Positions 29,101 to 41,100 of a DNA stretch of 64,000 bases are shown piece by piece. Made by a program: the position numbers and the translations under genes. The notes beneath the pieces were generated by a model that saw only the letters and a program-made list of their open reading frames with translations, did no database searches and was not told the origin of the DNA. The stretch's first letter is position 1. The number at the start of each line of letters is the position of its first letter. This DNA is from Chondrilla cf. caribensis (taxonomy: Eukaryota; Porifera; Demospongiae; Chondrillida; Chondrillidae), in contig OZ026568.1 in NCBI GenBank assembly GCA_964020155.1, forward strand, positions 2,232,820 to 2,296,819. Reading direction: 5' to 3'.

Positions 29101-32100
29101 GCCAGAAGATCTGAAACATACTGTGATGGATCACTATCGCTGTGAACCACTCCAGGCTGGACAGTAGAAAAATCCAACTGAATTGTGGGAATACCAAGCG
29201 ATACAGCTACAGTGTAGGCACTGTTTGCAGCTTTCCCATTATTGGATGATGTAACGTCATGACTACCAGGTGGTAAGGATGATTTGACCAATATTCCCCC
29301 ATTTATCCCCCTGGCATACAATGTTGCCAAATTGATGCCTGATCTGTTGCAAAATCCATTCATTTGAACACTACAGAAAGCATCTTCGTGTGTTTCAACA
29401 GCAACACACAATATTGGTTTGGTGGTAGTCCTGTCGTGATTGTCCACGATTGGATCAGCTACGGCCACCAAAGAACTCAGCCCGAGCACGGTCATCAACA
29501 TGTCCAGATTCAAACAACTGGGAGCTGCCTGGCTGGCTAGAGCAGTACCAAAGGCATCTACAAAGCTGAAAAAAGGAACAAAACTTTGATCACAATGATT
29601 TATGCAACATAGCTAGGCTGATTAAGATGCACTTATGTACGTAGATATTGAGATGACAGAAACAATGGTTTTGTATTCTTCTGATATTACTATAATACCA
29701 TCTGATCTTAACCTGACAAATCTGATTCGTGGGTTTTGGGTACTGTACTCATCAACTGTTAATCAAACCAAGTGTGCAACTCTACACCTCTTGGCATGAA
29801 AACGTGGTTGCTAATTGAAAACACCTGGACATGTCCGTAATGTGTCACATCAGATTTGTAAAGTGCAGATCGGATCGTGTGCTGTGAACACCAAGACTGA
29901 AAAGTAACGTAGTTCATTCACTCAAAGCGTGCACAGTCCATTGATTGGTAAGTACATATTGAGTTTGCAGTGAATGCAATGATTCATTATGTACATACTT
30001 ATTCTAGTCACAATACTTCTAAGTCATTATTAGTTCTGTAAGAGTGGTCAAAGAAGTAAGTACGTACCAGCAAGGAAATTAGCTTTCTTCAGTTTACCCG
30101 CCCAAATCAGGTGGTTTTACGCGAAATATACGCATATAAGCTAGTATTCAAGTGAATCCAATTACAAATTAGTATGTGTGGTTTAGTACTTCAGTTGGTA
30201 GTGGATTTCACATGTACATAAAGACATACATACAGTTGAACAATAATGTAAGAACTTGATTAATCACATCTCAATACTGAAGCTGAAGTTGGTCCCTCAG
30301 CTTAATGAAAGTCGAATGAAAATACCACTATTCCATGTTTAGGTGGAGAAAACACATACGTACACACTTTCTGTGAAATGAATTTCTCACCTTTCAACAA
30401 TACGGAATCCTCCAGGAAAGAATGTCACCGTTAAACTTTCTGTAAACTGGATGGAAATCAGAGCGTTGGATTCTGAGTCTGAATGTGTGGATTTATGAAC
30501 CGATTTTCTTCTTTTAGGCAGTCGCACTGTAGGTAAAAGACCCTCAGATTGTCTCCGATATCTGACTACATTGATGGATCCTACACTGTTGATCCCATTG
30601 AAGGAGCAAGATACAACAGTGGAGTAATGAGATGAAAAGAACGAAGGTAGAAATGACAGATCATCTCTGGTACCTTCTCTTCCTAAAGGCACACTGTTAT
30701 CGACATTTTCTCCATCATCAGATATGTGAGATTGTACTGAATAAAAAGACTCAATAGATGGAGAAGACCAACGTTTCACTGAATCATCTACTAGGCTTGG
30801 CATCAAAAAAGAAGAGTCTTTGGAAATGGACTGTTGCGGTAAACTGCCTTTGTCGGGAATTTCAAGCAGCCAGTAGTGTATTTTGGCAATATCCCGGACA
30901 TCATTGAGACAGAAAACTGCACAATCATCACTTGATGCAAAACCAGATGGATTTGATGCATCTCGATCAATGCTGGAACCACTACGGGAATGAATTGACT
31001 GTCGTTTTGACACAACATTCTTTTGAAAACTGCTTGTAAATTGACAGCCAAGCTGGCAACCACAACTGCTGGTGGTGGAGCCACAAGACATCAAATCAGG
31101 CCACAAAAACCACAGTCGCTGAGTTCGTCTATCGGCAGTTTTGATGAAATCCATCTGTCGCCGTACTAAAGGTTCACCACGGATTCTGCTTTCAATGCTT
31201 AATCCTTTCAAAGTAGCATTTAGGTACTCGTGTACAAGGTGCTGGTCTTCACCTGCCATTAAACCGAGTATCTGTACTTCCTGAAGACAACCACTAACAC
31301 TCCATTCGTAACCTTCCGTCTGCAAACTGCACACATGCAAAACAAATCCAGGTGTCTGTAGGAAAAACAAGTAGATTTCATCAGGGTATTTGTTACACAA
31401 ATCATGAATCACCAACTGTAAACATCATGTACATACATGTATGTCCAGACAAAAGATATTCACTGTTACACTGTACAGACCATGTGAACACTGTATAAAT
31501 TCAATGTATTACACCATACATACCGCATATGTACGCATACACATGTACACATAGCAGATACACAAGACTATACAAACACAATGTACACACACCAGACAAG
31601 AATTAAGTGTACGCAGAAGACAACTACTAACCTTTAACAGCAAATGTGAAGTGTTTGAGAATAGATCAACATTGATTGAATGTAGATAGACATTGAGAAG
31701 CTTGTACTTGAGGTCCTCAGAAAGCGGTTCCACTTTAGGAGCAATCACACAAGCACCAGGTGCTTCGATGGTGGTGTCACCAGGGCTGATGGCATGCAAG
31801 GCTGCCGATTCAAACCACTCCATCACAAGTGGTATCTGAGTAAAGTTACATAAGATAAATATTGAATGATACGTCTGAAACTAATGTACTTGCACAGAAT
31901 ATCACAGATGACGAACAATTCTTAGTGAGGTAAGTGAACAAATGCAATAAATTGATATGAATTGATATTGAAAAATTTGATTCAGAATAATATTCCTATT
32001 CATTGTAGTGTCCTTTTGCTTGTGTGTTTGTTTGTCTGTATGGTTGTATATTTCTGGTTTTAGTAAATTTATATTATGTAATTTACATTGCATGAAGAAC

Positions 32101-35100
32101 GATGTCCAATTTCCAAACATCGAGAAATAGAAATCAGGCGAGAATTCGAGCACTGAAGCTAGGCTGAATGTAATATCTTCAGCAGAGGTTCTCCTAAACC
32201 AAAAAAAAGGCCAAGTGATTTGAGTGCGGGGGTGCGCAGCCCCACGAGTTTTTATACTCGAATTACTTGTTTTTCAATTAGCTGATTGCTAGCAAATTCC
32301 ATCCTCATTATCATTGTTGTATTTGGTAAAGGCAAGTAATTTCTTTTTCGACCTATGTCTGGTGCACAATACAATAAGGCCCTCCCAACATAAATTCTTA
32401 TGATACAAAAACTGGTTTAAGCAAAAACTTATTCCACTCCAACAACAAGAAGTATGGTGAAGCATTGTGTTAAGATCTAATCTCCTTGCATGAAAGTATG
32501 TAGATAGAAGGTCCCTTGGACCTTCATATTAGTGGACTTAACTCTAGCTGTAATAGATTGCAATTGCTAATGCTTAATAGTAGTCTTCAGACCTAAATTT
32601 GACTCCACTTTCTGATGAGGTTGGGTCAGGCATTAAATTCAAGAACATGTAGCTGTCAGAATGTTTGGACACTTAAGAGGAAATGACATTATGTCTAAGG
32701 ATCCAGCCTTGAGTCAGAGAACACCATCTGGTAGGGTTCAACTATTCAAGCCCTTACATTTTTGAATATTGCATCATCTCCAGTATCAACATTCCTCACT
32801 CTCCAAACATTCCTGAATATACGTATGTAAGTGAGTTTTCAAATGTACAGATTGTCAAAACTAATCTTGTTAGAAAGGTGGAGGTGAATTTGGGCCTGGA
32901 GGCAAGAACGGGTCAATATCCATACTGTAAAATATACTAAATATGGTATGATACAAAACACCCGCTGGTCTCACTTGATGGATTCCAAGTGAGCCAGATA
33001 CATCCTGAACTGATACGGCAATCATCCAGGCATATTCCACCCGCTGATGATGCAGTGGTTCTGTGTATCCTTGTGCCTGTAGTTCGATCCCTGGGAAGCA
33101 CACACTCCCCACCTGACCTAGATCGTCTTCAGATTTCAGCTGTGAAAAATTGAGGCCGTCAAATAAACAGTGTTGTGGACGGCATTCACACCCATCCACT
33201 GCTCACCTTGCCAGGTACCAACAGTGAGAGCTTCTCAATTTTCAAGGTAATGTGTGTTCCCTCGAGCTCATAATCAACAAGGAGATTGAAACAAGAGCAA
33301 AATGCACTGGGGAGGGGTACAGTGTCGTCATTCAGATCAGTGGGATGCTGTAGATTGCACAGAATCCAAGAGTATGGATGACAGCACAGATAACAAACAT
33401 GTTACAACATCAGGTAACTAACGAGGGGAAATTCAGCTGTGACATTGGTAATCTTGAAGTCAACATGAATGTGGAGAAAACGTTCAGGAAATACATTTGA
33501 AAATTTCTCCTGTGAAACAGCAGTAGGAGCTTTGGGTATCTCAACATCTGGATAGTCACTTCTAACAATCACACCATTAGGATCCTCGGAATTAAAGGTG
33601 TTCAAATAAGGATAATCGCCCACAAAGTTTTCCTGAATAAACAGAAAACATTTCACCACTTAAACAAGGACCATCTGTTTTTTACTGACATTAGATTACA
33701 AACCTTTATAGCCAAAATTTCTTTTGCCAGAGATCCAAATACCCTTAAGATGGGTTTATCTATTTGAACAATGACATTGACAGTGTTTGGAGGAGGAGTG
33801 ATTCCTTGCGGTATTTTTCCATCAAGGTCGTCATTCCTCTTGCTGACATAATGAGCCTCCAGGGTAATCCCCCTGCCAGCACCCAAATCCAGCCACCCAT
33901 CTTCATAATGAGTGCTGATACAACACCCTAGGGGAAATCTCTCATAGTCACTATTAGGTGCATTGCAAGCTGAGGAGTTGGGTCCCTTGTACGAGTCAAG
34001 TGGTCTCCAGCGCCTCCTGTTAGCTGATGAAAGGTTGAAGACAGACTGCTTTGTGGAGCAGGACGGAGGGAGGTACTTCCTCAACACCAGATTTTCTCCC
34101 TGCCAATAATAATTTGTTTACAATTATTTAAAGACATTGATACACATATACAGTACATAAATGTACACATACACTGCACGCACTGGAAAATGGTGCACAT
34201 GAGAGCCTCAAAACAGACATGTAATCTCATAGATAGTTTGAGGTTTGATCTTCTGCAAGATGACCCACAGGATGCAAATCCAAACCCCATATTTCATATT
34301 GTACCAAAATAAGTCCTCAATACAATTATTCACAATCAGGACTGTGCACCTCTATCTCATACGAGTAGTACATTGTTTCAAAGGATCAGAGGTAAACGTA
34401 TGCAAACATCCGTATGTGAACAGACTGTACTTCTATTAACGTTTTACTATACACGAAGATATAAAGTATAATATAGAGGTAATAGTGCGATTGTATGGTA
34501 TACTACTAGTACATAAGGAGATTGTATAGTTTTATGAAGTTTTATTTGAGCATATGCTATACAATATCTATAACGTACTGTATATACCTCCTACCTGTGC
34601 CTGAAAATCAACCTTTTGCTCCAAAGGCATAAACTCCATTAGAGGAAATTCAAAGGACATCTGTCCAGATTCACCACAAAAAGCCAAGGATGCTGCAGGC
34701 ACATAATAATAGTACAAACATTCTAGGTTATATTGTCAGAGCTGGTGCTAACGAGTAGTTTCTCACAATTTTCCATTTGTCGTGGAGAGATGTCCATCCA
34801 GTTGTAGCGATTTGTTGGGACAAATATCTCATAGTTCTTAACAGAGAAACCAACTGTCCACTTAATCGGAACAAAAAATTTGAAATCACTAGGATCATCT
34901 CCCCACCAGTCTCTGAGAAGAGCTGCAATAGTGTTAGAGTATGCACACATGTACATAGGTACATAATATTATGTAGACTTGTTGTATGATTGGGGTCAAG
35001 ATCAAAGGAAAAAGTGTGCATTCGCAGTGTATACTGCACACTTTTTTCAATTAACACCAACAAAAGTGTGCAATATACCTAAGCGTCCAGTGTTATCATA

Positions 35101-38100
35101 ACTGTTATCGTAACAATTAGCTCTTGTCACTTTATTGTCTGGCTTCAATGGCTAGTATCTTCAGTATACATTCATAGCGCTAATAAACCTCTTTCTATTT
35201 CTACGAATGGCAAACTGTGCAATTCTTGCCCACTGGATCGCAGCTCCAGCTTCTTTAGCGTTCTTAAAACGACCGACCTATCAGCACTAAAAGGAAAAGC
35301 TAACAAAGAGAACGTTCCTCCTGAGAAAAGGTTCAAATTCTTCTTTGATGGTGAGAAGCTCGAGAAGTTCGCAGGTCTCTTTGCCTGAATTAATTCAAGT
35401 GAGAAGGCAGGACGGCAAGGAATACCCCCGCGTACGATCCATTAACTACTTCTTGGCCTTCAGCGCCACATACGACTCACCGGGCCGGCCGGATAAAGCA
35501 ATCAATCTTTTCGGCGACCCTGAATTTTCAATATTAAGAAAGCTGGAGAAGCTGCCGCATCAATCCCGTTGGGAAGAATTGCAAAGTTTGCCATACGAAT
35601 AAGCGCCTACAACAAGCAAGTTATTATCCATCATACTAAAGGCCCATATAGTAGGCATATACGTAGTATGACATGATTCCAAAAGTATGTATATTTGAAT
35701 TTAAAGAGTGAGAAAGCATCTAAAATGCGTCATAAAAGTAGAATACACATTACAATAAGCACACATAATATATATGCACATAACTATTGAGGGATATCAA
35801 AATTGCAAATTTGACAAATACATAATGATAGTTTGCCTAACATTAAAGACCTACTAGGACTTGAAGGAATTGAACACCACATGTGCTGCACATCCACATT
35901 AACATGGGTTCAGTTCATTGAGAGGCAAAATGAGCAGCAGCAGGGTGGACACATATATGTAGAAATGTACATAGGTAGATACGTACCATCAAAGAAATCA
36001 ACATAGTGTATCATGATTGTACAGAGCATTCTCTCTGCAGAAAACTGCATATCCCATTTTTGCAAATCATTCCACCTTCGAGGAAAATGAAGTTTCACAC
36101 TGAACTAAGATGTAAAAAAATAGAAAAGAACACATCCATCAAATCTTAGTCTGTAAATATGTATACACATTCAAGACACATTTATATGCAGAAGAGTTAG
36201 AATACAGTGCACATGATCTTTGAATATGTACATACATACCTGCAAACTATGTCCCTCAGCAGCTCGGGGATATGGCATACTTGTCGTAAAACGAGGGGAA
36301 TTGATAAATCCTTTAATTACAGACGTGTAACCGTCTTCGTGTGTTATCCAGGGCTGATTCACTACAACACGGGAATCCTCTCCAGCGACCAGTTTCAACT
36401 CAGACATACTCTTAAAATGTGTAAAAAGTAAACAATATTATCACTCCACAACTACAAGAAGCCACATCAAATCACTTACTGTGCCTTCTTTGAATGTGAC
36501 GTTCAGCTCTGCACCTCGTGGAGCAGATAGGACGACATCGAGATTCGTATAAATCCTTCTCTGGCCAATGGTAGGCAAGACTGTAACTGGTTCTTCAGTA
36601 TAATCATGGGGAACAAACAGTCTCTGAAGGTGGAATCTGGCAGAAGAAAATACGTAGTAAATACAGTGAATACTTGTTAATGCCCTACAATATTTTTTCA
36701 AAGAATATGGTGGATTAACGAGTTTGGTGGATTAACTGGATATTCATTGGTACATGTATCCTGGTTGAAGGTAACATCGAAGGAACCGACTTAAGTACAT
36801 TTACCATGTACTAGCTCAGAATGGATGAAGTTGATACACTCTTCGACAAATCCTGATTAATTTGATACACTTCTTGACAAAATGTAATTAGTTCTGAGTT
36901 GCCAGGATACATAATAGATAAATCCCTCCTTGGGTTGGTACATGGGAAATTGTACTCATTGCAAAGACTAATTGACCGAGGGCGCAGCCCGAGGTCAATC
37001 AGTCTTTGCAATGAGTACATTTCCCATGTACCAACCCAAGGAGGGATTTATCTACTACTTGTACATCATATTGGTACTGGGAAATAGTGGCGGATTTAAA
37101 GGTTTGGCGGATAAAGCGGTGGTGGATTAACAAGAATTCACTCTACTGTACATATCAACATACAGTTGATAGTGATAATTGAGGCTTCGTTTACACGGAG
37201 GCGTTTCCAGAAAAAAACGGTATTTTTCTGCTTCGTTTCGATCTTCCGTTTATACAACAACAAAAACGTGGCTGGAAACGAAGTCTTTCCTAAACGATCG
37301 TCAAAGTGGAGAGCTGCGAAAACGTATTCTAGATCTTCGCGTGTAAACATGGGAAACGAATACTGGTGACGTAGTTGGCATGAGTATCATGTGATAAAAA
37401 TGGAGACCCGCGTGGTGGCGTTGATGACGATACTTTTGCAGTTAATATCGGTATTTCAGCTCAATTGTCTACTATTAAACGTATTGGAAGCAATTCATTA
37501 TAGGAACAAGAAGACCATGCTACAATTAACGTATACTCCCATTCAAGTACGAAAATCGAAGTTCGGGAAGCAACGAAGAAGACGGAGAAGATTTTGGATA
37601 AGACCGGGAAGAACATGTGCGTGGTGGAATAACTTTTTGTCTGATGCTGTGCTTCCAGAAGAATGGAAGGAAAATTTTAGGATGACTAAAACCAGCTTTT
37701 ATACACTATGTGATGAATTGCGACCCTTCATTCAACGACAGACTACCATAATGCGTTTGCCTGTGGATGTTGAAAAGCAAGTTGCCTTAACTTTATATTA
37801 TTTATCGGATGAGGGGCGTTTGAGGAAGACAGCAAATGCTTTTGGGCTATCGAGATCCTGTGTCTCAATTGTCATAAGAAGAGTAACACGTGCAGTTGCT
37901 ATGCATTTGGGACCAATATACATACAGGTTCCTGTAACTGAAGAAGCTGTAAATGAGAAAGTGGTCAAGTTCTTCCGTACTTTCGCAGTACCACAATGCA
38001 TTGGTGCAATTGATGGAACACACATAGATATCAAACAGCCTTCAAGCAATCCAACGGACTACATGAATAGAAAGAGTCGATTTTCTTTGAACGTTCAAGC

Positions 38101-41100
38101 ATGTTGTGATTACCAATATCATTTTATGGATGTAGTTGTGAAATGGCCTGGAAGCGTTCATGACGCTAGAATGTTTGCAAATTCAGCATTAAACCACATG
38201 TTGAAAAGTGGTGAAATACCTCCGTGTCCGAGACGTATAATGGAGGATGAAGGAGCCATCCCTGTGTTTCTGTTAGGCGACCCAGCATATCCTTTGATGC
38301 CGTATCTGATAAAGGAATATGCGAATGGAGGGGCTACTCGCCAAGAACAGTACTTTGGATACAAGATATGTAGTGCAAGAAACGTGATTGAATGTGCCTT
38401 TGGACGCTTAAAAGCTAGATTTGCAGCACTTAGAAGAGCAATGGATATAAATTTGGATGACTTGCCATATGTTATATATGCTTGCTTTGTGCTTCATAAT
38501 TTCTGTGAGATTCACCATGAATCTGTTAGTGAGGAAAAAGTGAGAATGGCAATGGATTACGATAGACATTTCCAGCCCGGAAATATTCGTAATGGATACA
38601 TGAGCAACTGCAATGAAAGTGAAGGGAAAAGAGTGAGGAGAGTTCTGACGAAGTTCTTTGATCCATAATTGCTTCACAATGTCATATACATATTGATTAC
38701 AATCATCTCTTATTATAATTATTATATATAAGCACTGTATAATGATTTAAATCATCATTAAATGATTCAAATTGTAATTTGATTGTATAATCATGTACAC
38801 TTAAAATTGTTACAAACTGTCAGTGAGTATTATTTTAAACAATAAGAACTCAATAGTGCATACAACAATGTCTATAACTGCAGCCTTCGTTTGTTTAATA
38901 AAGTGAGCGGTTTTGCTGTGGTGCAGGAACAAATGATGGATCACTGTTTGGCGGAGTACAACTGTGAGTGGCATCACTGTAATGATGTGCATTGAACATA
39001 GCAGGTTGTGGGTATGTAGGATACATTCCCGGCTGTGGAACCAAAATGTTTCGTAGTAGTGAAAATCCCTCAGTGATAGAGTTGGTAAGTTTCTCGAGAT
39101 TTGATGACAAACTGGCCATATTATCATTATGCTTTTGTTCCATCCTATCCATCTGTTCTACACACTTCTTCTTCATTTCCAATTCTTCTTTTGCACAGTG
39201 TAGTAATTGAGCATCTACAGGAAGTTTCCTCTTCATTTTTTCCTGCTTGTAATTAGTCAGTTTGCGATCAAGGAGCTCTCGTCTCTGTTGTACTGGTTCT
39301 GGAGTTGATAGGTTGTCACTGGATGTTGTATTATCAGGTTGACGTTGCTCTCCATCATTTTCAGCTTCAGAATCGCTACATACATGTTCATTGCTCAGTG
39401 GATCCGATGTAGAGGATGATGATGATGATGGTGATTGGACAAAACTAGATATATCTGTGCTCTCTACACCACCATCAATCTGGTTTGTGGCAGGAGAACC
39501 ACCCCAAACTTTCTCACAAAGCTCATAATACAACAAGACTACCCTTCCATGTCCACTTCTTCTACCAGAGTCTACAGCTTGCCTAAACTTCAATCTGATG
39601 GATTTCAACTTCGTGGACAAAATTTGCTTTGTTATCTCGTCTTTTGTATGAGGATAATCCTTGTCGATTTGTTGTTGGGCTTCTTCTGGAGTAGATGGTA
39701 AAGCTGCTTTCATCAGTACCAAGATATCGTCATATTTTGCCTTCACCGATTCCCAATCTACATTTTCAGATATTTTCTGGACTTTATACTCGTGGGTGAC
39801 GTTCAAAAGAAGCTCGGCTTCGTCATCCGTCCATTGAAACTCTTTTTTACCAGAGGTCTTCGGCATTTTATCGCGCACGCTCAACGAAGGTCACGTGTGC
39901 ATCATACTCCACTTTCCCGCGCATTGTCTGCGTTATACTCAGCGTTTTCACGTAAAACATATTTCGTTTAAGTGTAAACGTACTCAAAACGATTCGAAAA
40001 CGATTCGGCCGCACATACCAAACGTCGTCGTGTAAACGAAGCCTGAATCATAGCGAACATGTTGTGGTATGGGAAAGCAAAATATGTACATTAGGAATAT
40101 ATGCAGCAAAGTTGGTTGTAATTAGTAGATAACTAATAGGCCATTGCATAAACATACATACATAAGCTAATGCTACTATGCTCCGGTACATAACCCAAAA
40201 ATTAACACATACATACATATGTACTGTACATATTAGTATATACTGTACTATGTTTATGTTATTATGCTTATGTACATACATACACATGCATACCGTTGTC
40301 GATGAACCCATGGACCATAGTTGACTTTAGTACCAGTTCCAACTTCTATATTGAAAAGAAACCTTGGGCCCAACATTTCAAATTCATCGCTGTCCATGAC
40401 TCCTTTAAGAGGTGAAAGGTACACACCGTGGATGTTCAGTCACCAAGGAACACCCCACTAAGACTAACCAGGGACATCAATGGAGTAAGTAAACGTTGCT
40501 TTACTTGACTCAGCAAAGAGAAGACCTTTGGCGTCAGAAACAGGTGGTCTGAAAGAAGCACAAAACAGTAACACAAAGGACAGACTGACTGACAATTTGT
40601 GACAATATTCAAAAACTTACTCTTCAACAGTGCTGTTATAACCGGCACTCTTTTGTATGTATGCATTCACATCAATTGTTTCAAATACAGTTGTATTCAA
40701 CCTCTCATCTAACTGATTGTAAGGCTAATTGGATAGAGATGAAATTGAACAATAGTAAAACCAATCAGCTGTAACCTACACTACACATATATACATATGT
40801 ACATGTATTGTATGAATACATACACACAATTCTTCAGATTATACATCATAGTATATGATATAGGAAGTAATTTGTTACCATGGTGACATCCTATAAAATA
40901 CTGATGATAACAATTATACGATATAAAATAGCACTGTTGCCTCTACTGGTTGCACAAATATTGAGGATTGCTACTAAATCCTGCGGAAAAACCAGAAACC
41001 TACCATTTATCTAACATTAGCCCACAAGTTCCCTTTCTACACGCTCATCTAACAAGTGATCCAAGATTTAGTTATGTCCCTTCCACACGGTATGTGCAGC

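Larger units (their letters stand above)
37183..40043. mobile_element. Complete PIF/Harbinger DNA transposon
   Basis: The left end ggcttcgtttacacg is repeated in inverse at the right end (cgtgtaaacgaagcc, ending 40043). TGA flanks both ends (37180-37182 and 40044-40046), a 3-bp duplication typical in length of PIF/Harbinger insertion. Inside are two convergently transcribed intact genes: a DDE transposase (plus) and a Myb/SANT-like protein (minus), the standard two-gene set of autonomous Harbingers. Both frames are open and carry the key residues, so the copy looks young and may be active. It is inserted in an intron of BLTP1 (between the exons at about 40.3 and 36.6 kb). Confidence 0.93.
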
